From: Methylobacterium sp. J-067
GTDB taxonomy: Bacteria; Pseudomonadota; Alphaproteobacteria; Rhizobiales; Beijerinckiaceae
Direction of reading: 5' to 3'
DNA: 64,000 nucleotides
NCBI RefSeq assembly: GCF_022829465.1
Contig: NZ_JAKSXZ010000027.1
Location: 28,184-92,183 of the forward strand
Numbering within the stretch: the first letter of the stretch is position 1; every line of letters begins with the position of its first letter. Shown here one piece after another: positions 41,048-51,772 of this stretch. Position numbers and translations under genes: made by a program. The notes under the pieces were generated by a model. It was not told the origin of the DNA, made no database searches, and saw only the letters and a list, made by a program, of their open reading frames with translations.

Positions 41048-43693
41048 TCATTCGGCCGCGTTTCGCAGCGGCTCGGCCGTCTGCTCCACGCGCAGGGTGT
41101 CGGAGAACAGGGCCGTCTCCGCGTCACCGGAAACGGAGGCGATGACGCTCGCGCGCGGCGCGATGTCCTCCACCACCTTCAACAGCGTGGCGGCCCCGCC
41201 TTCGAGATGGTCGGTAACGCGGTCCACCACGAGGATTTCCGGCTGGCGCAGCAAGGCGCGCGTCAGGCCGAGGCGCACCCGCACCCGTTCGGGCAGCAGG
41301 ATTCCGCGATTGCCGACCTGCCGTTCGAGGCCCCGGCGGCGGATGCCGTTCTCAAGGTCGAACTCGCGGCAGACGGCCAGCACCTCGCGCTGGATGATCT
41401 CCTCGCCGTGCATCCGCGCCGTGTCGATGCGGCCGAACAGGACGTTGTCGAGCACGCTGGCGCGGGGATTAATGCGGGTGGGGTCGTAGGTTTCGATGTC
41501 GCAATTCTCCTCCCCGTTCATCGCGTCCTGCACGATGCCCCGCGCTCCGACGATCCGCGCCTTGAGGATCGGGTCGAGGAGGCCGAAGCGCATGCGCGGC
41601 TCGATATAGGCGAGCGCCAGGGCCAGGAACGCTTCGCTGTCCTTCTCGGTGAGGCGGCCGGTCGCGGCGAGGCGGGTGAGCCGGGCGTCGTAATCCGGCA
41701 CCATCTCCGGCGTGATGAGGGAGAAGCGCCGGAACAGCGGATGGCCGGGGGGCACGTCCTTGAAGATCTCGCTGAGGTTCCGGGCGATCTCGACGCCCAT
41801 CCGGTCGAGGTCTTCGAGCAGCCGAGCCCGCGCCAGCGCCATGCGGAAGGGCGGCAACGCCGCCAGCCGCAGCGGCTCGGTCAGCGCGGGATCGCGCGGG
41901 ACACCGAACAGCAGGTTCTCGCCGAGGGTGGCCTGCTCGTTGTAGGCGCCGCGCGAAAACGGGATCACGAGCCCCGCCAAGCCCTGCCGCTCGAAATGCT
42001 CGCGCAGGTGCTCGCGGGCGCCGATGACGCGCTGCCCGACCTCCGAATCGTGGCTCACCGAACTCAGGGCGCCGAGCCCGTAGCGGTAGAGATCGTCGCC
42101 GAGACCCAACCGGGTCAGGATGTCCACGAGACGCGCGTCGAGCCCGTCCGCATCCCCGACGCCCAGGGCGTCGTAGTCGATCCAGGGGTCGCAGATGCTG
42201 TCGAGGGGGTTGCCGGTCTGGATCGCCTCGCGGATCCGCTGCTTCGTGAAATCGAGCCGGCGGCTGGAGAGGGGTTTCACGCGCAGCCCGTAGAGCAGGT
42301 TGTCGCGGATCGAGCCGGGGAACAGCACGGGCGTGATGCCGGCGAAGGCGACCCGCGACGAAAAGATCGAGCGCGGCAGCGTGGCGAGGTCGTAGGGGCC
42401 GACCCGCATCGTCCCCCCGCGCGCGACCTGGAGCCCCGCGAGCACCAGGGCGAATTCCTGGGCGATGGGCCCCGGCGGGACCAGGGCGACCTTCGCGGGC
42501 AGGGCGATCTCGACGGTGCCGACATCGACGGCCGGGCCGCCGCGCGGATCGCGCAGGACGAGACCTTCGGTCGAGAGCGGCGAGCCCAGCGTCAGGCTCG
42601 GGCCGCCATCGTCCTGATAGGGCGTGAGGCGGTCGGGTCCGAAATGCGCGGCGACCGTCTCGTACTTCACCTCGACGTCCAGGCGCTGCTGATCCCAATC
42701 GATCAGCTCCTTCAGGGGAGGGGGCAGATCGCGATAGGCCGCGAGGACGGCGACCAGCTGGCCGATGTCGAGTTCACCCCTCAAAGCGAAGATGCCGCCG
42801 ATGGCGTAGAACAGGAACGGCGTCACCTGCGCGAGCAGGTTGTTCAGGTACTTCACCGCGAACTTGCGCCGGTAGATCCGCAGACGCAGGTCGTACAGGG
42901 AGTAGAGGCGACCGCCGATCTCGGCCCGCTCCCACCGGCCAGTGTTGTTCAGCGTCACGGCGGGCAGGCCGTCGAGCACTTCGGCCACCCGCCCGGCAAA
43001 GGCGCGGGAGGCGATCTGCCGCTTGCGGCTCAACACGATGATCTGGCGCCGCAGACGGGGAATCACCGTCATCTGCACGCCGACCATCCCCCCGGCCACG
43101 AGGCCGAGCCAGACGTTCTGCATCAGGATGAAGGCCAGCGCGGTCAGGGCCTGCGTGCCGAGTTGGGCCGGCACCACGATGGCGTCACCGATGAAGGAGC
43201 CGATGGGCTCAACCTCGTCGCGGATGATCGTGGCGGTCTCGGAGGATTTGACCTCGCTCTGCGCCTCCGGGCTGAAGCGCAGCATCAGGGCGAAGAGCTG
43301 GAAGCGCAGTCGGCGCAGCATCCTCTCTCCGAGGATGCCCTTCTGCAGGTTGATCCAGAACTTGAAGGCCCCGTTCACGATCACGAGGCCGAGGAACAAC
43401 AGCGACAGGCCGAGCAGCAATTCCAGGCGGTCCACCTGGAAGCCGTCGAACAGCTGCGTCCGCCCCCCGCCGAGGATGGCGGGCCAATCGACCTTGATCT
43501 CGAGGAACGTCGCCGTGTCCTGACCGTGCGCGAAGGCGCGGCCGGTGATGGCATCGTTGACGATGCGCTTCGGCAGATCGAGCGAGGCGAAATAGAACGG
43601 CAGCGACGCCAGCACGACCGCGCAGATCGCGATCTGATCCCGCTTCGAATGGCGCCAGATGTAGGAGAACAGCCGCGGCTCGAGCTCGCGCAT
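41048..43693 (-). CDS. ABC exporter-like protein with degenerate nucleotide-binding domain
   Basis: 881 residues. Residues 1-350 form an ABC-exporter membrane domain with six likely helices (IAICAVVLASLPFYFASLD, then LLLGLSLLFLGLVIVNGAF and others). The region aligning with the ATPase domain lacks the P-loop: the expected GxxGxGKS site reads VPPGPIAQEF (about residue 405). The signature LSGGQ is replaced by LLPERVR (about 794), and the Walker B carboxylate is VVDRVTD, with Arg where the catalytic Glu should be. An insertion of roughly 280 residues contains repeated exporter-type motifs: SIRDNLLYG (about 460), TLGENLLFG (about 588) and SVLDNVLFG (about 745). It probably cannot hydrolyse ATP in the usual way. 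Confidence 0.88.
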   Translation of the reverse strand: MRELEPRLFSYIWRHSKRDQIAICAVVLASLPFYFASLDLPKRIVNDAITGRAFAHGQDTATFLEIKVDWPAILGGGRTQLFDGFQVDRLELLLGLSLLFLGLVIVNGAFKFWINLQKGILGERMLRRLRFQLFALMLRFSPEAQSEVKSSETATIIRDEVEPIGSFIGDAIVVPAQLGTQALTALAFILMQNVWLGLVAGGMVGVQMTVIPRLRRQIIVLSRKRQIASRAFAGRVAEVLDGLPAVTLNNTGRWERAEIGGRLYSLYDLRLRIYRRKFAVKYLNNLLAQVTPFLFYAIGGIFALRGELDIGQLVAVLAAYRDLPPPLKELIDWDQQRLDVEVKYETVAAHFGPDRLTPYQDDGGPSLTLGSPLSTEGLVLRDPRGGPAVDVGTVEIALPAKVALVPPGPIAQEFALVLAGLQVARGGTMRVGPYDLATLPRSIFSSRVAFAGITPVLFPGSIRDNLLYGLRVKPLSSRRLDFTKQRIREAIQTGNPLDSICDPWIDYDALGVGDADGLDARLVDILTRLGLGDDLYRYGLGALSSVSHDSEVGQRVIGAREHLREHFERQGLAGLVIPFSRGAYNEQATLGENLLFGVPRDPALTEPLRLAALPPFRMALARARLLEDLDRMGVEIARNLSEIFKDVPPGHPLFRRFSLITPEMVPDYDARLTRLAATGRLTEKDSEAFLALALAYIEPRMRFGLLDPILKARIVGARGIVQDAMNGEENCDIETYDPTRINPRASVLDNVLFGRIDTARMHGEEIIQREVLAVCREFDLENGIRRRGLERQVGNRGILLPERVRVRLGLTRALLRQPEILVVDRVTDHLEGGAATLLKVVEDIAPRASVIASVSGDAETALFSDTLRVEQTAEPLRNAAE

Positions 43694-43956
43694 GACGTCC
43701 TTCTCGTCGGTGGGCTGCGCGACACCCGTACGCTGACCGCGACGCGCCCTATTTATAGCGCAACTCCGGGTCGTCGCGTGCCGAACCGCATGCCTCCCCC
43801 GCGAAAACCCGCCCGTTTCGCTGCGTGGGCTTGCCGTAAGCGGTGTGTCTCTCTATTGCAGCGCAACCGCCACACATCTGCCCATGGCCCGGGGCGGACG
43901 ACATGATGTCGTCCGGTGCTCCGTCACAGCCAGGGCCACCGAGCGTGAACCCGGCC

Positions 43957-45774
<1,818 letters not shown>

Positions 45775-45780
45775 GTGACA

Positions 45781-45817
45781 AAAACCCCCGAAGCGCCGAG
45801 CGCTCCGGGGGTTTTTT
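45781..45817. terminator. Bidirectional Rho-independent terminator
   Basis: A long stem (AAAACCCCCG with CGGGGGTTTT, extended by AGCG/CGCT around one mismatch, loop CCGAG) is followed by a T-run on the plus strand and, by symmetry, on the minus strand. It terminates typA and the convergent small-protein operon. Confidence 0.92.
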
Positions 45818-45820
45818 CGA

Positions 45821-45964
45821 TCAGCTGCCGCCGGGGTCGGTCTCGCCCTTCTGGCCCTTCGGGCCTTCGCCCGGCTTCCCGCTCGTCTTCTCGTTCGGGT
45901 CCTTCACCGCGTCGGGGGCGGTGTTCTTCGGACGGTCTTCCGACGTTTCTCGTTCACTGTTCAT
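45821..45964 (-). CDS. 47-residue hydrophilic protein
   Basis: A short gene, start at 45964 with a strong GGAGAGGAGAGA upstream, 47 codons plus stop. The product (MNSERETSEDRPKNTAP..., ending DPGGS) is almost free of hydrophobic residues, rich in Lys, Glu, Pro and Gly, and surely disordered. It overlaps the end of the preceding gene by 11 bases and ends 4 bases before the terminator, so it is the last of three linked mini-genes. Function unknown; stress-type disordered proteins are one possibility. Confidence 0.75.
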   Translation of the reverse strand: MNSERETSEDRPKNTAPDAVKDPNEKTSGKPGEGPKGQKGETDPGGS

Positions 45965-46271
45965 CGCCGTCTCTCCTCTCCGCTCGGGAATGGCCTCCGG
46001 CTACCTTCTCGCCGACCTCGGGACCGCGCGAGGCTGTCTGATCGGAATGCCCGCCGGACGAGCCGCCGATGGCCGGCGGGGACGCACCCGCCGCGCCGCC
46101 GCTCATGTCCTTCTGACGGTCCGATTCGTCCTTGCCGCCGCTGCCCATGCCGGTGATCTCGGCCTGCTGCGCGGCCTGATGGCCGCCACCGGCCGGTGCC
46201 GAGCCGGATGAGCCGACCTTGTCGTCGGGCTTGCGGGTGACGGTGCCGGACTCGCTGGTCTCGCGCGACAT
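45954..46271 (-). CDS. Small disordered Gly/Ser-rich protein
   Basis: 105 residues from the ATG at 46271, whose A is shared with the upstream stop (TGATG), so translation is coupled. The protein is hydrophilic, Gly/Ser/Asp/Lys-rich (TRKPDDKVGSSGSAPAGGG), without cysteine or membrane segment. Its first residues, MSRETSES, resemble those of the 47-residue neighbour (NSERETSED). Second gene of a three-gene unit. No family recognised. Confidence 0.72.
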   Translation of the reverse strand: MSRETSESGTVTRKPDDKVGSSGSAPAGGGHQAAQQAEITGMGSGGKDESDRQKDMSGGAAGASPPAIGGSSGGHSDQTASRGPEVGEKVAGGHSRAERRDGDEQ

Positions 46272-46588
46272 CAACGCTTCCCGTCGTCCTGGCCGACCGA
46301 GGCGGTCGCCCGGTCGATGGCCTCGGACGTGGACGTGCTCTCGCCGCGCAGGCGGCGCAGGTTCTCCGGCGGGGTCTCCGCTTCGGTGGCGTCGGTGGCG
46401 TCCTCGCCGGGCGTGCCCGAGGCGATGCGGGCGGTTTCGGACTCACCCGAGGGATCGCTCTTCAGGTCGGCCTGCGTCCGCTGCGGGAGGCCCACATCCA
46501 GGGGCGAATCCTGCCCCAGATCCTGACCGTTGCGGTCGGCGTAGGCGTCGAAGTCCTTGAGCGATTGACGCTGATTGGTGTCCGCCAT
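46271..46588 (-). CDS. Small acidic disordered protein
   Basis: 105 residues, ATG at 46588 with AGAGGC upstream. Composition is strongly polar and acidic (Asp, Glu, Ser, Thr, Gln), with segments such as LKDFDAYADRNGQDLGQDS and ATDATEAETPPENLRRLRG. It is the first of three coupled small genes on the minus strand. No family recognised; its promoter should lie in 46589-46680. Confidence 0.75.
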   Translation of the reverse strand: MADTNQRQSLKDFDAYADRNGQDLGQDSPLDVGLPQRTQADLKSDPSGESETARIASGTPGEDATDATEAETPPENLRRLRGESTSTSEAIDRATASVGQDDGKR

Positions 46589-46682
46589 GATGGCCTCTCA
46601 CGTGTTCCTGATATGCGGGACAACGGGGCCGGCGGATGATCGTTGCGGCCCGGCGCGGAGCACCGGGCCACAGAGAGACGGA

Positions 46683-47657
<975 letters not shown>

Positions 47658-47894
47658 CGCGTGCTTCCTGTCTGCGTTCCTACCGATGTCGGATGCGAAA
47701 GCCCCATGCCAAGGGGTAAGGAGCTTTCGCATCCGCGCCGGGGCTTGCGATAGACGCTCGCTTTGGTTCGGGCAATCGCCTTAAGTGTCTTGTCCGCCAA
47801 ATCATTTTATCTTGGCCGCGGATTACGCGGCGCCATGGAAGAAACGGTTTTGCTGCTGCAGAGTCGGTAGAAAATCCTTCTTGTGAGGTTGGTC

Positions 47895-48832
47895 ATGATC
47901 CACCCCACCCGCCGAACCGGCCTCGCCCTGCTGACGGCCCTCGCGGTGTCTCCGGCACGGGCCGGGGTGTTGCGCGTCACGCTCGCCACCGCCACTCCCG
48001 GCGGCGGCTTCCCAGCCTTCGGCGATGCCTTCGCCGCTGCGCTTCACGCGGTGGAGCCCGACCTCGTGATCGAGACCCGGCCCAGTGGCGGCTCGGCCGA
48101 GAATCTTGGACTGCTTTCGCGGGGCGAAGTCGATCTCGCCCTGGTCCAGGGCGCCTATGCCTATCCCGCCCTCGACCGGGGCGACGGCCTAACCGTGCTG
48201 GCGCCGATGTACGCGACCCCCGGCCTGTTCGTCCTGCGGGCCGATTCCCCGTTGCGATCGGTCGCCGACCTGCGGGGTAAGCCGGTGGCGCTGGGCACGC
48301 ACAATTCGGGGCTTACGGTGATGGGCCGCGCGGTACTCGCCGCCTCCGGCCTCGATCCCGAGCGAGACATTCGCCCGATCCTCCTCGACCATGCCGGGGA
48401 TGGCCCGGCCATGGTGCTCGACGGGCGGGTGTCGCCCTCTGGGGTGGGGGGATCGGCTGGCCGGGCTTCGTCGCCGTGGCCAAGGCGCCCGTCGGCGCGC
48501 GTTTCATCGGCCCGACCGAGGAGGCCATGGCGGAAGTGATCGCGAAGGACCCGGCTCTGCGTCGCCTCACCGTGCCGGCCGGGAGCTTTCCGGGGCAAGA
48601 CAGCCCGGTCGCGACCGTCGGGTCATGGAGTCTCATTCTGGCCCGGCCGGGCTTCCCGCCCGAGACCGCCTACCGGATCGTCAGCGCCCTGGCGAAGGCC
48701 AACCGCGAGATGCGCTCCCACCATCCGCAGGGCGTCGAGAGCGATCCACGCGGGCTCGACGGGCTCGTGTCGCCGGCCGCGCTCAACGAGGGGACGCGCC
48801 GCTACCTCGCCGAGGCGAGGTCAGAACGCTAG
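47895..48832 (+). pseudogene. TAXI-family TRAP transporter binding protein, frameshifted
   Basis: A periplasmic solute-binding protein split across two frames. Part one (from ATG 47895, signal peptide LALLTALAVSPARA, then GGGFPAFGDAFAAAL and SGGSAENLGLLSRGEVDLA) runs in one frame to about 48430. The protein then continues in another frame as VALWGGGIGWPGFVAVAK and on to the stop at 48832. Joining the halves needs one added base near 48425-48433, implying a single-base deletion. No TRAP permease gene is nearby. It is either a real pseudogene or a sequence error. Confidence 0.8.
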
Positions 48833-49365
48833 CGGAAACCGGCCGCGCGGCGGTCGCGCTTCCGCTCGGTCGCCGGCTGGTAGGCGATCTCGGCGTGGTG
48901 CGTGCAGTAGGGCAGGCCGGTGATGGACCGGGCGCCGCAGAAGCGGAATTCCGGCGTGGTCGGATCGCCGAGCGGCCAGCGGCACATGGATTCGCGCAGA
49001 TCCATGATCGTGACCCGCTGGGACACGGCGATGGCGGCCGGCTCCGAGGCCGACGCGGCCACGGGAACGGGCGCTGCGGCCTGCGGGAATTCCGGGGCGG
49101 GGCGATGCGAGACGACGACGGCTGGCTCGGGCGCGGCCGCCACGATGGCCGGCTTCTCGGCCTCGGCGGGTTTCAGGGCGACGATGGGCGTGTCCTCACC
49201 GGACTTTACCCGACCGGCCAGCCCGAGACGGTGGACTTTTCCGATGACGGCATTGCGCGTCACCCCGCCAAGCTGCGCAGCGATCTTGCTGGCGCTCTGG
49301 CCGTCCTCCCACAGGCGGCGGAGCAGCGCGACGCGCTCTTCCGTCCAGCTAAGGCCCGCTTCCAT
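48829..49365 (-). CDS. gcrA: Cell cycle regulator GcrA
   Basis: 178 residues. The N-terminal DNA-binding helix-turn-helix is LSWTEERVALLRRLWEDG, SASKIAAQLGGVTRNAVIGK; a Pro/Ala-rich linker follows (about residues 60-125); the C-terminal sigma-70-binding region carries CRWPLGDPTTPEFRFCG and YCTHHAEIAYQP with the family's cysteines and histidines. AGGGGGG precedes the ATG. GcrA acts with CcrM methylation at cell-cycle promoters in alphaproteobacteria. Confidence 0.96.
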   Translation of the reverse strand: MEAGLSWTEERVALLRRLWEDGQSASKIAAQLGGVTRNAVIGKVHRLGLAGRVKSGEDTPIVALKPAEAEKPAIVAAAPEPAVVVSHRPAPEFPQAAAPVPVAASASEPAAIAVSQRVTIMDLRESMCRWPLGDPTTPEFRFCGARSITGLPYCTHHAEIAYQPATERKRDRRAAGFR

Positions 49366-49712
49366 CGTCCCCCCTCCGACCCCTCGCCCAGCGGCGCACG
49401 CGACGCGTCCGAGCCGGCCAGCGGAAGCCGGGCCAGTGCGACACCGTGTCTCTCCGAGCCGTCCCCTAGACCCTACGACGCCGTTCGCAGCCGTTGCAAG
49501 GGCGGCGGACCCACGCTTTTCGGGCGCCATCGGGGCTGTCCACCGACAAGACTCAGTCGGAGTGCAGGGGCACGGGGGATCGTGTCCGCACTGCAACATT
49601 GGTGTTTTAAGCCGAACTTGGCCTTTACGGCGGGAACGTGAAACGGCCAAGCTCGTTCCCACATAGTGATTGCGTCGCTCAGCAAGCGAGCCGGCCGTTC
49701 GGGACGAGGACG
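49366..49712. other. Intergenic region between divergent gcrA and patatin gene
   Basis: About 347 bases upstream of two divergent genes. It should contain both promoters; I could not identify a convincing -35/-10 pair. A 7-bp inverted repeat (CTTGGCC...GGCCAAG, near 49618-49652) is visible but unremarkable. Confidence 0.45.
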
Positions 49713-50903
49713 ATGGGTAAGGTTCGGACCGGGCTGCGCATCGCCGCCGCCCTCGGTTTGGCGGCGCAGATGGCGGCATGCGGCTCCGTGCCACGTACCG
49801 CCTACACCGCACAGGAGGCCGCCGACGCGACCGTGCCGGGCATCCCCGATGCGCGCGTCTTCGCCGATGCCTCCTTCGACACGATCGCGCGCCTGTCGAG
49901 CGTTCCGCAGCGGAAGCAGGATCGCTTCACCTACCTCGCCCTGTCGGGCGGCGGTGGGGACGGTGCCTATGGCGCGGGTGTGTTGAACGGCTGGACCGCA
50001 TCCGGCACCCGGCCCGAGTTCAGCCTCGTCTCCGGCGTGTCGACGGGGGCGCTGATCGCGCCCTTCGCCTTCCTCGGCTCGGCCTACGATTCCTATCTCA
50101 CCGAGTTCTACACGAGCGGCGTGGCCGAGACCCTGGTCGCGCAGCCGAGCATCACGAGCGTACTGTTCGGCTCGGGCCTGTTCGGTGACGGGCGCTTGCG
50201 CGACCTGATCGGGCGCTACGTGTCGAACGACCTGCTCGACGCCATCGCCGCCGAACATGCGAAGGGCCGCCGCCTCCTCGTGGTGACGACAAACCTCGAC
50301 TCGCAGCGTGCCGTGATCTGGAACATGGGCGCCATCGCATCGAGCAACGTGCCGAACCGGCTCGACCTGTTCCGCGATGTGCTCGCCGCCTCGGCCAGCA
50401 TCCCGGCGGTGTTCCCGCCGCAATTCATCGACGTGAGCGCCGGCCCGTCGCAGTTTAAGGAAATGCATGTCGACGGGTCGGTGGTGACGCCGGTCTTCAC
50501 CCTGCCGCAGAGCCTGCTGCTGCGCGACGGCAAGCTGCCCACCACGGGTAAGGGCCAGATCTTCGTGGTGATCAATGGCCGGCTGGAGCCCGATTTCGAG
50601 GTGACGCAGGACAACACCCTGGCCATCGTCGGCCGGTCCTTCACGACGGCGAGCCGGGCGCGGTCTCGCGCGGCGCTGGCCGCCACCTATGCCCTGGCCC
50701 GCACCAACAACATCGGCTTCAACCTGACCTACGTCGATGAGTCGGGGCCTAAGGCGCCAACCGCGCAGGGCTTCAACACCGCCTATATGCGCAGCCTCTA
50801 CCAGAACGGGTTCGATAAGGCCCGCACCGGGAACCTGTGGGAACACACCGTGCCCGCCGCGCCCATCGTGAAGACGCAGATCGCACAGACGTTGAACCGC
50901 TAG
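49713..50903 (+). CDS. Patatin-like phospholipase, lipoprotein
   Basis: 396 residues. The N-terminus has a lipoprotein signal (LAAQMAACGS), so the enzyme should be lipid-anchored in the envelope. Patatin motifs are complete: oxyanion-loop SGGGGDGAYGAG (about residue 78), nucleophile GVSTGAL and catalytic Asp in HVDGSVVTP. It is expected to cleave acyl esters of phospholipids. GAGGACG precedes the ATG at 49713. It converges on the microprotein gene. Confidence 0.92.
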   Translation: MGKVRTGLRIAAALGLAAQMAACGSVPRTAYTAQEAADATVPGIPDARVFADASFDTIARLSSVPQRKQDRFTYLALSGGGGDGAYGAGVLNGWTASGTRPEFSLVSGVSTGALIAPFAFLGSAYDSYLTEFYTSGVAETLVAQPSITSVLFGSGLFGDGRLRDLIGRYVSNDLLDAIAAEHAKGRRLLVVTTNLDSQRAVIWNMGAIASSNVPNRLDLFRDVLAASASIPAVFPPQFIDVSAGPSQFKEMHVDGSVVTPVFTLPQSLLLRDGKLPTTGKGQIFVVINGRLEPDFEVTQDNTLAIVGRSFTTASRARSRAALAATYALARTNNIGFNLTYVDESGPKAPTAQGFNTAYMRSLYQNGFDKARTGNLWEHTVPAAPIVKTQIAQTLNR

Positions 50904-50926
50904 GGTGCCCGGCGCGGGCGCTGGGC

Positions 50927-51055
50927 TTACTTCCGCAGGATCTTCGTGACGAGACGGCCGATGGGCGACGCGGTGCTCGCGTTGCGATCATCGCGGACGA
51001 CCTGCCGGTCTTCGTTGCCGAGGAGCTTGGTGACGATTCGTCCGATAAGGCTCAT
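50927..51055 (-). CDS. 42-residue microprotein with duplicated helix motif
   Basis: A short gene too small for ordinary gene finders but with a strong GAGAGGACA before the ATG at 51055. The product begins SLIGRIVTKLL and ends PIGRLVTKIL followed by RK, so the two ends are copies of one amphipathic motif (IGR[IL]VTK[LI]L) joined by a polar, Arg/Asp-rich middle. This may bind membranes or form a hairpin dimer. No family recognised. Confidence 0.75.
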   Translation of the reverse strand: MSLIGRIVTKLLGNEDRQVVRDDRNASTASPIGRLVTKILRK

Positions 51056-51148
51056 CCGGGTGTCCTCTCGCATCATGCGCCAAAACGGCGCAGCTTGCGG
51101 TTCAACGGGCGACGGCGGCGCCCTGTTCCGCGTCATGCGCCCCTCGCC

Positions 51149-51772
51149 ATGACGAAGGGCCCTGCGCCGATGCAGGTTCTGGTCCTCGACGGGCACCCGG
51201 ACGCCGGGCGACTGGTGACGCATCTCCTCGATCGCTACGAAGCCGCCCTCGATGGCGCGCATGTCGAGCGTGTCGCCCTGCGCGACCTTGCATTCTCGCC
51301 GAATCTGCGCCGGGGCTATGCCAAGGAGCAGCCTTGGGAGCCCGATCTGGCGCGGCTCGCCGGGCTGCTGGACGCATGCGATCACGTGGTCGTCGCCTTC
51401 CCCCTCTGGTGGGGCGGCGAGCCAGCCCTGGTGAAGGGTCTCGTCGACCGGCTGCTGTTGCCGGGCTTCGCGTTCCGGTACCATCGCGACGATCCGTTCT
51501 GGGATCGGCTGATGGTCGGGCGGTCGGCCGACCTCATCGTCACGATGGATACGCCGCCCTGGTATCTGCGCCTTGTCTACGGCGATCCGGTGGGGCGGCG
51601 GTGGCGGCGGCAGATCCTCGGCTTCTGTGGCTTCCACCCCGTCCGCATCCTCCGCCTCGGCCCGACGCGGCAGGGCGGAACCGCCAGGCGGCTCGCGGCC
51701 TGGGACGAGCGCGTATCCCACTTGGCCCGCTCGGCGGCAGGTTTGAAGCGCGGGCGCAAACGAGAGGCATGA
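51149..51772 (+). CDS. Flavodoxin-fold NAD(P)H dehydrogenase (quinone) family protein
   Basis: 207 residues of the Flavodoxin_2/KefF-MdaB family. Features are VLVLDGHPDAGRLVTHLL at the N-terminus (FMN phosphate loop), VVVAFPLWWGGEPALVKG and DRLLLPGFAFRY. Such enzymes reduce quinones or modulate potassium efflux. Its start at 51149 lacks a good ribosome site; 51170 is the alternative. The stop overlaps the transglycosylase start (ATGA). Confidence 0.86.
   Translation: MTKGPAPMQVLVLDGHPDAGRLVTHLLDRYEAALDGAHVERVALRDLAFSPNLRRGYAKEQPWEPDLARLAGLLDACDHVVVAFPLWWGGEPALVKGLVDRLLLPGFAFRYHRDDPFWDRLMVGRSADLIVTMDTPPWYLRLVYGDPVGRRWRRQILGFCGFHPVRILRLGPTRQGGTARRLAAWDERVSHLARSAAGLKRGRKREA

Noticed and set aside
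40967..43906. A 979-residue open frame opposite the ABC-like gene and P450
   Set aside because: Shadow frame with Arg/Asp/Glu/Gln-rich low-complexity translation; the minus-strand proteins have clear family motifs.
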